64,000 nucleotides of DNA. Source: Serpula lacrymans var. lacrymans S7.9 (lineage: Eukaryota > Basidiomycota > Agaricomycetes > Boletales > Serpulaceae). Numbering within the stretch: position 1 is the first letter of the stretch; each line of letters begins with the position of its first letter. Both the position numbers and the translations under genes were made by a program. The notes beneath the pieces are model-generated. The model saw only the letters and a program-made list of their open reading frames with translations, was not told the DNA's origin and did not search any database. Location of the stretch: positions 1,994,126 to 2,058,125 of the forward strand of contig NW_006763294.1 of the NCBI RefSeq assembly GCF_000218685.1, written 5' to 3'. Shown in pieces: positions 31,821 through 43,583 of the stretch.

Positions 31821-33946
31821 ATGGCCCTTGATACTTCCATTATCTGGCGACCAGAAGATGATCCATTGGTCAGGCCTCCTCTGGAGAAGGGAGATGTATA
31901 CAGACCTGATATCCTCAAGATAGTCGAGGCTACGATAGATGGAATGAGTGAAGATCTTAGAAACCTCAGTCTCGACATACATGGTAAGTTTGACTGTCCT
32001 AGGGTAACCTCGATCAACCAATTACTGGGTACACCTCCCAGACCATCCTGAGATCAAATTTGAGGAAAAGTACGTCTCATCTTTACTTCATTCAAACCCA
32101 CTCCAGTACTAATCCCGTTGCAAATTCGCTTGGTAGATATGCTCACGACGCATACACTGGGTTCATGGAGAAGATGGGTTTCGTTGTTACCAGAAACTTC
32201 CATCTTCCTACTGCATGGGTTGCAACTTATACCCATGGGCAAGGCGGTCGTGTATTGGGTATTAATTCTGAAGTAGATGCACTCCCAGGTATCGGGCATG
32301 CCTGTGGGCACAACCTGATTGGAATTGCCGGAGTCGCTGTTGCATGTGGTGCAAAGGCAGCCCTCCAGCAACTTGGTATCAGTGGCAAGATTGTATTACT
32401 GGGTACCCCTGGTGCGTATCATGCTAAGTGCTCTATGCCGATTCGAAAAGCTTATAGGTTTCTGGCGGACTTCTGTAGGGGAAGAAGGCGGTTTTGGGAA
32501 AAATATGCTTCTAGAAAAGGGGGCTTATGAGGAGATGGACGTCTGTCTCATGTTCGTTTCGGAAACTTACTCCAGGGAGTGCGTAGTAATTCAATGATAC
32601 TGCAAATAGGTGCCATCCTGCCCCAGGGCCTCGTCATTCGATCAGTCTCAGCAGTAGTCTGGCTTTGTCCCGCGTAGAGGTTGAATTTAGTGGACACACG
32701 CAAGTCTTCCTCGTGATTCGTGCCCTCGTATCTTGACATAGGACCGCGCTTTAGGGCACACGCAGCCTTAAGCCCCTGGGAAGGAAAAAATGCACAAGAT
32801 GCAGCAGTCTCGGCATACAACAACATAGCTCTTCTGCGACAACAGATCAAACCGACACATCGTGTCCATGGAATCTTTGACAAAGGCAAAGATTGGGCTG
32901 TCAACAGTATGTTTTTAGATCACTTAGACCCCATTTCGCCTTGGCTGATATGCGTTTTTTTTAGTCATTCCAGATAATTCTAAGATGTCGTACGTACATA
33001 TCGCAGTGTCGTGTCTCCTTCCACGTCTTTCGATAAATGATAATGATCGTGTAGTTGGTATGTCCGCGCACCCACGACCACCGAGGCACAAGAAACGACG
33101 AAGCGTGTGATTGCCTGCTTTGAGTGAGCGTCGATACTCATTTCCCCGATACCCATCACCTCGATAGCTCTGCATGAAATATACAAATATTAACAAAATT
33201 TCCATAACGGGTAAAATAGAGCAGCAGCAATCGCGACGGGTTGCTCGGTCAAGATCGATACATTACTGGGTTGTAGTGACATCCGACAGAATAAAGCTCT
33301 TGGTGAGGAACACCGAAATCCTCTCCACAGCTTTACTCACTAGTTCAACTTATCAAACGCAGGCGATGAACTGGCTGACGTTACGCGCAAGCGTTATGGC
33401 GCCATAGATTATGAGTGGGGTATTCACAGCGCATCGACCGACTTCGTGAGCTTTGAGCAGTACCTCTTACGACCTACTGAATATTAATTTAACATTCAAA
33501 ATGTAGGGTGACATTACTTACGGTACGCTCTGGTCAGAATAATCGTTTATTTCATCGGAAATGACACACCCGCACTTCTACTAGCTCTTCCGTCTCTTCA
33601 CCCGGGATTTTGTTCGTATGACTCCTCCACTTAGCATCAGCTGTGAACTCACTATGGCGGTCGTCCTCAATTTATTCTTGACAACAGCTATTCCAACAGT
33701 ACCCGATGGCGGTAATCATACTCCTGCTTTTACGGACGCTGCACGAACAGAAGTATCGCATAATGCGTGTTTGGTCGTTTCCAAAGCACTAACAGCGGTA
33801 GGTATGCGTGTTTTGACGGATGATGCCTTTTTGAGCAAGGTAAGTGGTATCGTTCGTGCACATGACATGAAGTACGAGTTTCTGATGGAATTAATAGGCA
33901 AAAGAAACTTTTGAAGAGGGTAAGATTAGCATGAATTCACAATAAA
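31821..33946 (+). CDS. M20-family metallopeptidase/amidohydrolase, copy 2
   Basis: Tandem paralogue of 29,471-31,549, with the same first exon length (163 nt) and the same intron phases throughout; about 427 aa. Motifs: [45 protein letters not shown] and DGGNHTPAF. The TPAEEGG of copy 1 is TPGEEGG here. The fifth intron (32,700-32,754) starts GCAAGT rather than GT, while the matching intron of copy 1 starts GTTTGT. No disruption was found, so both copies look functional. Confidence 0.86.
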
Positions 33947-35170
33947 GGAGAGGACGCGGTGCCGAATATAGTGGGAAATGATTTCCCAGTCACATTCAAT
34001 CTCTGTATAGTATGGAAATCAATGATACATTGCTTGAAAAAACTTATTAGATATCATACTCACATCCCGCGGGATATGCCAACAACCACAACCATGCTCA
34101 TATCTTTACTCTATAGTAACATCACCGTCCCAGGCACGTCATCGTTTCTCCCGTCAGTGCCAGCTTTTGCAGGTACCGCCACCTACCACAGGAACTGTTC
34201 CGCTGTAAGTTTCAAGCCGCCACTATTGTCAGGGGCATTGACATACGTGATGTTTGCATACTCCTCTTCGTGGTTAGCTTGAAACGTTACAGCCACCCGT
34301 CAGTATTTACCAATATATGGTCTAAGATAACACCACTTACTAGAGCAGCGGCAACGACACTAATCTCGTTTCACATCAAACCCCGGATTTGCTGTGCGGT
34401 CTCCCAGTGGAATGAGAGTGGAACACTCAAAAACTTTTGAAAGAACGAGCCTCAGAGCAGACTACGGTGAACTGCACGACGCCGATGGTGGTAGGGCGTC
34501 CTTTAGTAAAAACACGCCATGACCATCAGTAAAAGTAATGAGCACTCAGATAGAGATACACTGGCCAGTGAAATAGTGCACAGTTTGAGGATACTGAAAT
34601 CTGACCGGTGGCTAGGCACTCGAATTAAACCCAAGCTTAGAGCATAGTTCGTGAGTCCCTCGAATACAACAAATTCACTGGTGCAGATAAGTCGCTGAAT
34701 GAGGCTTCATCAGCGTATCATCAGTCATAGACTGACATAAAACAACAGGTTTACGGGCAGTGCAAGGATGTCGACGCCTGGTTACTCGTATACTTGATGT
34801 GCACCGCAGATACCTATGCGGCGAGACACATCCCCAGCTATCTGCTGATTGAGAGGTAGCTCCATGCGTCGTTTGGGACCGCTCTAGACGTCCGAAACCG
34901 CCCCAACCCACTTGATCGAAAAATGGCGAACACTTACTATGCACCACAAACCTGATGTCATCCGTCCGGTTCCAGCTCAAAGAACCAAGGTACAGAGAAA
35001 CATCATGCTATGTGCGGTAAATGATGGCAGAGAAAAAAGGCTGTATTAACTGTCATCTTACAATGACGTTCAAAACTGCACAGAAAATGCATCCATTAAA
35101 ATTGGATACCATAGGCACCAACAAATTCTATAACCAGCACAATTTCTACAGTCAGTCATACATGCTGCAA
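33947..35170. other. Intergenic stretch, no supported gene
   Basis: It lies between the 3' ends of copy 2 of the M20 gene and QCR8. Short open stretches exist on the minus strand (for example 34,200-34,290 and 34,675-34,980), but I could not join them into a protein or recognise a family. Confidence 0.4.
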
Positions 35171-35842
35171 TCAATGCGATCCATGCAGTGCGACGTGTCC
35201 TGCCTTGCTATTGTTCCATGCGTCACGGCTTTTTGCCCAACTGTATATGCCATATCCTACAAGAGGTGCTCAGTACAGGGACATGTGATATTATACCGCT
35301 GGGTGACTTACCAGCTGCAAATGGGACAATCCAGTATGGCATCTGGCTAGCAAGACGCTTGTAACCATTGAATAGCCATCCACTGAACATGTTCTTGGTC
35401 GCGCGTTGCCTAAAAGGTGAGAGACCTGGTGGATATTGATCGGCGCGAGTAAGTCGTGGTACACAGTTCAAGGTATCATATAGCACCAAGAATCCACAGC
35501 GTTGACGGGGAAATTTTGCGGAACGAGTTGAGAGTAAAAATGACGCGCGAGACCTTCAATAATCTGCAATAAAAAAATCCGAAGGGCGGAGCACGCACTG
35601 TAGGTGGTAACACCTTTCATCTTCATGTTACTCGTATCGCCCCACCATGGATTCTATCCTCACGAGATTCAGCATTCGACGTACGCTAGCGTTCTGGATG
35701 TGAACTCACGTATACTTTGGCTAAAAATTAGTCAAAGGAATGAACCACCAGATTAAAGACGTGTTAATGTAGGTCAGGATGCCAGATAGATATATTACAT
35801 ACGGCCTGGCATATCACTGGAAAGCACATTTGTAGGCTTCAT
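35171..35842 (-). CDS. QCR8: Cytochrome bc1 complex subunit 8 (QCR8, ubiquinone-binding QP-C)
   Basis: A small subunit of mitochondrial complex III. Five exons (35842-35803, 35720-35710, 35653-35599, 35425-35312, 35256-35171) give 101 aa. Family marks are MPGPKVYNPWWGD, then TYSLSPFRQRATKNMFSGW, a single membrane helix (MPYWIVPFAAGYGIYSW) and the tail KSRDAWNNSKAGH. Exon 2 is only 11 nt and encodes parts of four residues in the most conserved N-terminal motif. Automatic gene finders are likely to miss it. The gene is divergent from OST4 with about 256 bp between the start codons. Confidence 0.92.
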
Positions 35843-36098
35843 GATGGGCTACGCTTTGTGAGGTGTGTCTATGAAACCAGGAATAAGACAGACAAAAGTT
35901 GGAGGATGGTTTTTGGTGCAAGCCCGAGCTTTCCCGGGACTGGACAAACAGAAACCAAATAAGGCCACGACGGCTGCATACGAGCACACCATAAATCTGA
36001 ACCACCACACTAGGTACGTGTCTCACAGCAAATATTGTAGCTTTTATGTTAATGCCAGTCCAGTTATACAGTCAACTTGCACGCTCGCTAAATTCAAA

Positions 36099-36230
36099 AT
36101 GATGTCTCATCAAACCCTCTACAACCTCGCCAACTACCTTGGTGCTCTCGCTATGGTCACAGTTGTTGCATACCACTTCGTTGCTGTAAATGCGCGACAC
36201 TTGGCTGGAAATGGGAGCGCTCAACAGTGA
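36099..36230 (+). CDS. OST4: Oligosaccharyltransferase subunit OST4
   Basis: A single-exon ORF of 43 aa. OST4 is a one-helix ER membrane subunit that links catalytic STT3 with OST3/OST6 in N-glycosylation. The sequence MMSHQTLYNLANYLGALA is followed by a hydrophobic helix ending VVAYHFVAVNARH. The YHxVAVN ending and total length are typical of OST4 in yeast and animals. An alternative start is the second Met at 36,102. The short length and absence of any other frame use explain why it could be left out of annotation. Confidence 0.88.
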   Translation: MMSHQTLYNLANYLGALAMVTVVAYHFVAVNARHLAGNGSAQQ

Positions 36231-36606
36231 TTGACTTCGTGCGTGTTATAATTGGCTGGGGAAGAGATGGGATGGGTGTAAAAGCACTGTAGGCAATTGG
36301 TTAGTCTTTAGCTCTGGTAAATCTGGTAAATCTCACGCGTCATTTGACAGTCATTACAGTATGAAATATATTTTGCAGCTTGTAATTTTGCGACGACCAA
36401 CCATTCGACTCTTCCTTACTCGCGCTCATTCGCTACAGTTGTGTTGCCTCAATACCTGCCCCTCAGCAAATGTTCGATGCATTGTTCTCATTTCCAGAAG
36501 TCCAGTTACATATATTCGACCCTATAAATCCACGCAATAAGACCATAACTAACTAAAATTGAAGTTGCTGAATGATATCCAGTACCTAGCAAGCAACCTC
36601 CCTGAA

Positions 36607-37013
36607 TCATCTCGCTATACCTCCTTGCTGATGTTGTCCCTCCATTCGGCCAACACCATCGCTTCTCCGGTTCGCATTGGTGGGATCATTCAACTGAAGT
36701 GGCTCGCGAGAAGCTGGTTGCGTCTGGACAAACTCTGGGTAGCGTATGTCCTCTTCCTCATCATTATTCGAGCAACAGCTGCATGCAGGCGTTCCCGACG
36801 GTGCTAGGAGAATTTGAGACAACACACTCAATGTCGAAAATTTGAAAGCTACTGGTTCACAGATTCTTGTTGTACTTACAAGATGATCCACAAAGCGCAG
36901 AACAGAAACCTTTATGGAGGTTAACCATGGTAAGAATGATTCGGCAGGTAATTCGCGAGAAAGCACTTACAGCAACAAGTCATGAGACTGCAGACAAGAT
37001 CACAACAGTCCAT
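36607..37013 (-). CDS. Cys-rich small protein, unknown function
   Basis: Three exons (37013-36971, 36909-36880, 36803-36607) give 89 aa with phases closing. The N-terminus MDCCDLVCSLMTCCCFCSAL has eight cysteines in twenty residues, with more following (CGSS, CSCC). The rest is polar with an acidic patch (NNDEEEDIRYPEF). Such a Cys cluster next to hydrophobic residues is compatible with palmitoylation and membrane attachment, or with metal binding. I do not recognise the family. Splice sites are all canonical (GTAAGT, GTAAGT; AAG and TAG acceptors). Confidence 0.55.
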
Positions 37014-37945
37014 ACTAGTATATACGAATCTTAGTGTTTAAGTGATATAGTAACAGGATTCTAGGAGGATATAAGTAAGAGACAAGACTTTAGCAATGAG
37101 TTGAACGTTGAGTGTTGTAAAACTCGTAACCAGATGCTTCATTATATGTAACTGACAACGAAATACTCACACGTGCATGTTTACAGAAAATGCGCATGTG
37201 GAGAACGCTGTCCGTAATCTGATCGAAACCATATTTATGGTGTTTAGTCCACGCCCAACTAGTACTGTACTTAAGCAAGCAGAGTATCATTGATATAATG
37301 GTCAATATCAGTAAAGCTTTGCAAGAGTCAGACCCCCTTCGGGTACTCATAGAGAAAGCAATAAAGTAATGATACCAACCAAATCAATCGTTGCCAGGCG
37401 ATATACAGTGCACCTTCCAGAAATCTGATTTACCCGTTCAGGACTATACTCCAAGGGTACTTTGCCAGTGAACCCTTGGACTGCATCAGTGTCAGGATGA
37501 AGCGATTTGAGGACCTCACCACAGAAGCCTTCCATCTGTGCTAAAGTTCACATATGTAAGTTTTGTAGGTATGATGGGAGCTTCTTATCCAAGAGCATCG
37601 ATAAACAGATTGCACGGTAACAACAGGTAGGGGGCCTCGAATTCTGGCACATTGCTTACAGTATCCATGTCTAGATCGGAATTCGCCGCTAACAATACCC
37701 AATTGACCATGACACCTCCTTCATTATTACGAATAAAGCATATCCACAGACGAGGCGCAACAGGGTACATCGCCTGGTAGGTACACTTACGTGTAGAACA
37801 ATAATCAGGACAGTAGAGATCGGTAAATGTTGACCTTACTATACCTTCAACGACTGTTGGGTGCATAGAGTTTAATTTGGGTATGGCATTTTCGGCTTGG
37901 ACCTTGTCGAGCAGGATAAAAAATCCGTGACGGAGCAAAATGAAA
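37014..37945 (-). other. Unresolved region with exon-like pieces
   Basis: Minus-strand pieces at 37,535-37,423 (MEGFCGEVLKSLHPDTDAVQ) and 37,938-37,660 look like coding sequence bounded by possible splice sites, but no complete frame with a start could be assembled and no family is recognised. A hypothetical gene or a decayed one are both possible. Confidence 0.3.
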
Positions 37946-38125
37946 TCATGAGTCCTTGTGTCGTGGCGGAATCAAAGGACTATCTTGTTGACGGGGCTGC
38001 TTGGAGGCTGGATAGGTAGTTTCTCGATTTGATGTTATGTAGTAGAAAACACCAAAAGATACAAATGATAAACCAAAGAAGAAAAATGGGTTTGGGCCTC
38101 CTCGAACAGGTTTAGAAGGAGGCAT
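37946..38125 (-). CDS. 59-aa single-pass membrane protein, unknown
   Basis: An uninterrupted ORF starting MPPSKPVRGGPNPFFFFGL. A hydrophobic helix of about 18 residues runs through FFFFGLSFVSFGVFYYI. A polar tail with PASKQPRQQ and LIPPRHKDS follows. A basic Pro-rich N-terminus, one helix and a short charged tail resemble small mitochondrial inner-membrane or complex-associated proteins. No specific family could be named. It sits beside QCR8 and OST4, both also small one-helix proteins. Confidence 0.55.
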   Translation of the reverse strand: MPPSKPVRGGPNPFFFFGLSFVSFGVFYYITSNRETTYPASKQPRQQDSPLIPPRHKDS

Positions 38126-38527
38126 TTGCAGCGGTATTAGTTGAAGTGGTCAACATTCAAGAACAAGTCTCAGCGCGCGTGAAAACCAAGTTAAGAAGCG
38201 TGAGATATTATTATATACTCTTGCAATTGAGCTATTCTTTTGCGGTCTGTCGTTTTTCAAGCTGGCTTTTTGAATCTTTGTGCATCACCGATATCGCCTT
38301 TTGAAACCAGTGGCCGCTCTTGTGTTACTCAAAGCGTTGTAGCACGCCCCACTGAAGAAGAATTGTTTTTCGATAGCAAAAAGCAATAACCATCTGGAAC
38401 TGTGACTCTTCGTGCATTACTACGACTGGGCGCATCGTTTTGCAACTTCCACTAGGGAGCTACTTTGCTACACGTTATAAAAGCGATAACCATAATAGTA
38501 TCTTCACTATCAGAACGAACAATCGGA

Positions 38528-39027
38528 ATGAAGTTAGAACTCGGAAAGCTCGAGAAAATTGCTTATCACGGAGCGCATGCATCTATAGAACAAGGGTTAG
38601 ATCTACCCGCATATTCTTCTCAGATATCATACGTGCGCTATATTTTGCACACTCCTCTTGTTCTGCCTTGTCATATAAATTTGTATGGCAATAACAAGCA
38701 AAACATAACTCAAGGTAAAAGTAATACTTTCCTTTGCAATAGGACTTGCAAATTCACGTCGTATTTCCATTCACTGCTTTAGGAAAGAAAATGCGGGAGC
38801 CAGCAGGTTCTGTGGATGCTATCACCGACGGAATCCGCAACTCAGGGTCCCTGGTGATTGGCCTTTACAATGCTATGTGTTCCAGAACGAGTGCATTCAT
38901 CCCATCTTTGACTGTCGACAGGTCAAGTGACATGAAGTTGCCGGCACTCGTCCAGTACATGACATCGGAATTCTCACAGCTCCATGACAGGCCAGTCTTG
39001 CAGATAATTGCCGCAGTTTCGATTTAG
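38528..39027 (+). CDS. Hypothetical protein, two exons
   Basis: The exons 38528-38714 and 38783-39027 join across a 68-nt GT-AG intron and give 143 aa, MKLELGKLEK to IIAAVSI. The second exon has an even, non-repetitive composition. No signal peptide, domain or known family was recognised. The start could be earlier (38,465 is in the same frame). Confidence 0.4.
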
Positions 39028-40491
39028 CCATCGATATGATTGGCGGGAAACTTAAGGTACAGGCGCTCTGTTAACGCGACAAGCCACTCCGCTGTGGAAC
39101 AACGAAGAACACCATTGCACATGGGTGAGCGGCCTTCTTATACAACAGACACTGTAAGCCTAAACAGTAGCTGAGAAAAGGTCAATGGAAAAACTTGATG
39201 TTCCTTTTTGCCAATGGTGGGATATTTTGCGGGCCCGTCGGACCAGTTGCGTTGACTTGAAGTCTGTGTTCAGTGGTGTCCGGTACCATTCTATTATGAT
39301 CTCCTCGCAGCTCATTCGCTATATATCATCTAGGATTTATTCTTCTTTCTTGCACTGGTAAATATCTCATCGTGAAGTCTAAGCTTCCAACTCGATGAGC
39401 AGGATCGACCGTTTGTTCAGGAATTTCAAAAATCCTGCACATTCTGAGCGTTTAAGTATCTAATATTATACCCTCAATTCCATGTTATGAAATAGAGCTC
39501 CCTACTCATGGTCAGAACCATACCCGTATACTCCGTACAGCCAATCATGGCCTGTCCCACATACCCTTTGGTCCGCTGTCTCGTTCCCTGTTGTCCATTA
39601 CTACATCTAGTCTCCGAGATTCATGGCTTATTGGCAATTCTCCGCTTGATTGACATCGGTAGACGCCGATTGCTGTTCAGGTTTACTCCAGCCCCAGCAA
39701 AGGCACCCGTAAGGAGTAGAATTTCTTTCCTGACATTGATCCAATTATGGTCTTCACCGCTAGCGCCTACTTGCATTTCGATGTACTTGCCGTCTCTAGC
39801 TATCTAGAAGTTGTTGTAAGTCATGGAGTTACCATCTATTGGAAGCATGAAGCAGTGCTAAAAGAGCTACATTATCTCACAGGCTGGAATTGTCAAGTCA
39901 TGGTCTGATGCCGATGTGTACGTGAATATCATAATTAATGCACCCTTGGTCCTCGTATTATCATGCTGGTTTTTCGTCCCCTGGCCGTGAAGTATATTGG
40001 CTTACTGTTTCTCTGGCATTGGTAATTCACAGTTCACCACTTCTCGTTAGTCCTGTGTATCGTGATACGGGACATACGCAGAACAACCCGCGATCTTCGC
40101 CTGGGCAGTGTACATATATCCTTTCCTGCACCTCTCCTTTTTTTCTTGGAACTTACGTCTGCGAAGTACCTGGCCTAATGGCATCAGTAGGCGAAATTTA
40201 CCATTCCCAGGTATGTCAATGTCTGGTTTTTGACATGTGGTCTCTGGTGTCCATTGGCTTCCACACCAAGGTCCAGACCTTAGGCTGTTCGACAGACGCA
40301 CGATGACAAAGTCTTCGTGACTCGATCTCGGACTCAGGGGGATCCACTTCCCGTAATATCTCTCCTTTGCAAGCCAGACATAGTGGCACAACAATTCAAC
40401 ACTAGTCTTGAACCTGAAAGGGAAGACTTTTTTTTTGAAGAGGTAATGCATCGCCTCGTCCTCTGTCCTGCGCACTGACCATTATTCGTGG
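39028..40491 (+). other. Upstream region of hydrophobin 1
   Basis: No supported gene. It contains short stretches similar to the region before hydrophobin 2, for example GACATCGGTAG at 39,649 and a TTCCCAGGTA neighbourhood near 40,204, matching 43,190-43,220. This suggests that the duplication unit included the promoter region. Confidence 0.4.
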
Positions 40492-40498
40492 TATAAAA
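40492..40498 (+). promoter_or_regulatory. TATA box of hydrophobin 1
   Basis: TATAAAA lies 85 bp before the start codon. A pyrimidine-rich CTCTCCAGTCTCTCCAGTC leader follows, as is usual for highly expressed fungal genes. Confidence 0.65.
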
Positions 40499-40576
40499 GG
40501 GAGCCTACTGATGTAGGTTCTCTCCAGTCTCTCCAGTCGAACAACACACAGTAGTTCAGCTTCTATATCTTACAAG

Positions 40577-41162
40577 ATGTTCTCTCGTCTCTCCACCGTT
40601 TTCCTTTACGTCCTCTTTACCTTGACTGCTTTCGTGGCAGCCACATCCCCAGTGACCACCACTGTCACCGTCACCGCTGTAAGTCAATGTCTCTGTTGTA
40701 CGAGGCTTGGATGTTAGCCACTGACCTATTTGTTTGCATCGCGACCCTTCTAGACCGCACCGGGAAGTACTGTCACCACTGTTAGTCAATGCAACACGGG
40801 TGACTTGCAGTGCTGCAACAGCGTCGAAAGTGTCAGTCTCTTTTCCAAAGTTGTCAAACAAAACCCACATGAATACTGAAAATGTTTGCAGGCCAGTTCG
40901 TCAGGCGTGGCAGACCTCCTCGGTCTCTTAGGCATTGTTCTGGGCGATATCACTGGGCTTGTCGGCATTACTTGCTCCCCGCTCTCCATCATTGGTCTCG
41001 GTAGTTCTAGCTGCACCGCTGAGCCGGTCTGTTGCGAGAACAATACCTTCGTACGTGAAATCTTTACCTCTGAAATTTGAAGGGTCGGTCAATTTCTGAC
41101 ATCCTACGCGCTATTTCCAGAATGGCTTGATCTCCCTCGGCTGCTCCCCGATCACCCTGTGA
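40577..41162 (+). CDS. Class I hydrophobin, copy 1
   Basis: A secreted amphipathic wall protein that self-assembles at air-water interfaces. Four exons (40577-40678, 40754-40831, 40892-41050, 41121-41162) give 126 aa. A signal peptide ([20 protein letters not shown]) is followed by a Thr/Val-rich spacer. Eight cysteines are in the hydrophobin order: C, CC, C, C, CC, C. Matching sites are [31 protein letters not shown] and LGCSPITL. The long hydrophobic stretch between cysteines 3 and 4 fits class I. Confidence 0.95.
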
Positions 41163-43486
41163 GCAGCAGCAATGACACGCTTTCGGTGTCGAAGCTTGAG
41201 ACTAGGCAAATATCTGTATGCTCTTAAACAAATTTGGTAGTTCCTTGATCTTTCTCTTGTTGGGTTTCACTGTTGGGTTCGGATGTAACTGTTTTTGGTG
41301 CTGCGGTATCATAGAATTATAAAGATTTGTGACGATATGTAAGGCATTACTGTGCGATTGAAGTCGTGAACATTGCCGGTACCTAAGATATGGAATGGTG
41401 ATAGGAAATAGTACGGGACCAGCTCAGGTAGCGTTGAGCCTAAAAGCGAAACTCGAGACTTGAAATGGCGTTTCCCGAGCCTTACCATCATGATGCCATA
41501 ACTGCTGGTGACATTGACACTGACAAACTACAGTTCGTGGAAAACACAATGGCTTTGAACTGGGAATCAGCATGAACCGGATTGGCAGATTTTGATTACT
41601 TCCAGCCAACCTCGATGATCTCTAGCGAGCGTCGTAGTCACAGTCAATGATGTTATGTTTGGCCGTCGCGTTCAAATTAACACGGGCCCTTGCTTACTAT
41701 CGCCCAGCCTGACCGTGACGCTACATTTTCTTTTCTTCGTTTTGGAACAAGCACTGGGAGCTGATTCTAGTCTGAACTATTCTCAGATGGGCCGAATTCG
41801 AACTGCCTTAGGAAAACACCGGGGTTGTCGCATGAATCTCAATGTTGTCGTGTGGATCCTCAGAATGGGCCAGGCCATCCGGTACTCTGGCCACCACCAT
41901 TGGGTACAAGATGATCAAATGGCCGCAACCGTTTTCCGGCATTCCTCGATATCCTGACATTGGAATATAGGTCCGCGGAGCCAAGCGTGGATAAAAGGAC
42001 CGGGGCAAGGCACATTTCACTATGTCTAACGTTAATGTAGCATACCACCAAGCGGGTGAACTATATTCCAGGCGGCATGCCTTCATTCAGGTAAATTTGG
42101 GCAGAGAAGATTGATACAATCTCTACCCTTGATATTTTCTTTGGCAACGGTGGGACAGTTAGAACACGAAACCCCACGAAACTGTCAGATATCCTCGATA
42201 GGTCTGCGCCTGCTCGAGGCAATCCAGGTACCCGTTAATCTTGTCTTCTATATTTAAAAATTGCAGGAGAAACGCTGTTTTCCTTGGTGTGCTTGTCCGA
42301 TGACCAGGCAGGGTGTATGCACCACGGATTGCATATCTGTATACACCTAGTATCTCCACTCTGTCAGACTGGGACCTAAGTACGTATGTGTGTCATCATC
42401 TTTGCATTCCATGCTCATCTACGGCAAGTATGTCTTCCGCTGTCTGTGTAGTTGCCCACCCTGCCTTCATTGTTTATCCGCCTTTTCATTCTTTTCAGTT
42501 TGTCGTGGCCCATTTGATGTGTCTGTCTGATTTCGCATCGGCGGGCGACCATTGACATAGCTGTTCTGTCATATGTTCGGCCTCGTTTCCGCGCGAATTA
42601 GAACTTCGACATCTCGCTATTATTTCAAGTTGTAGCTATCTGGAATCCGGATCCTCGTGTTGGCACTGCTCTCCTTCCTTCCGTTATGCATTCGCCTCTT
42701 AATCGCCAGATATACTTCTCGCCAAGTCCTCCGTGTAATCGTTATGTCAAGAATATGTACTGAAAACCGTGGTGTTCTGTGGATTCGCGCCAGCTCTAGT
42801 TATATCAATGGAATGCTTGCTTCTGTACTTTGTGTGAGTGATATTCGCCGAAGTTTCGTGGAGTGTTTGGAATGTGATGACCCTTTCATCAATCATCATC
42901 ACCTGTGCAGCTGTCACCAGTCAGATTTTCATTCTGTTCGCTCCATTGGTTCCCCCTGGTTCTCTCCCCTGACCGTGAATAGCATATGACATCGGTAAGT
43001 CATCGCTGAATTCCTATCTGGCCTTTGCAAATGGTGAAGGCTGGAGTGGCGGCCATACAAAATGTCATTCCCCTTTTCATAGTACCTGGCGCGATCCTCA
43101 TGTCGTGCAACGTCTCGGTTTCCCGCTTTTCATTTCCTATTTCGGAAATCTCCTGGGGGTCAAGCGTTGTATTGTTTTCTTGGTTTTGACATCGGTAGGC
43201 TGCGATCGCTATTCCCAGGTACGCCGTGCTGTTCTTTCTACCATGTGCTCCTCACTTTTCGACCCCAGCTGCAAAGTCGAGACCGAAGGCTATCCGACAG
43301 ACCCGGGAGGAAGGACGAGGAAAATACCTCCAATTTCAGGGGGCTCCACGCTTGTGACATATCGAATGTGCCCACGGACGCTGACAGGATGAATGCATGA
43401 CCAGTATCGTCCGAAAGGAGGACATACCTGAGTAAGTCCTGAATCGCACTGCCCTCTCTAAGTTGCGCACTGACCCTTCCCCAATG
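41163..43486. other. Region between the hydrophobins
   Basis: No supported gene. The right half resembles the upstream region of hydrophobin 1 in patches. Short ORFs on both strands have no family resemblance. Confidence 0.4.
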
Positions 43487-43492
43487 TATAAA
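43487..43492 (+). promoter_or_regulatory. TATA box of hydrophobin 2
   Basis: TATAAA lies 97 bp before the start codon, followed by a CAACC-repeat leader (CCAACCAACTACTTAACCAA). Confidence 0.6.
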
Positions 43493-43583
43493 GGCTCGTA
43501 GATATGTAGGTTATCTTCAGTCCAGTAACTTGCAATAGCTCAACTTGAACTTGACCAACCAACTACTTAACCAACCAACAACA

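Noticed and set aside
34200..34980. Gene on the minus strand between M20 copy 2 and QCR8
   Set aside because: Pieces could not be joined in frame with a start codon, and no family was recognised.
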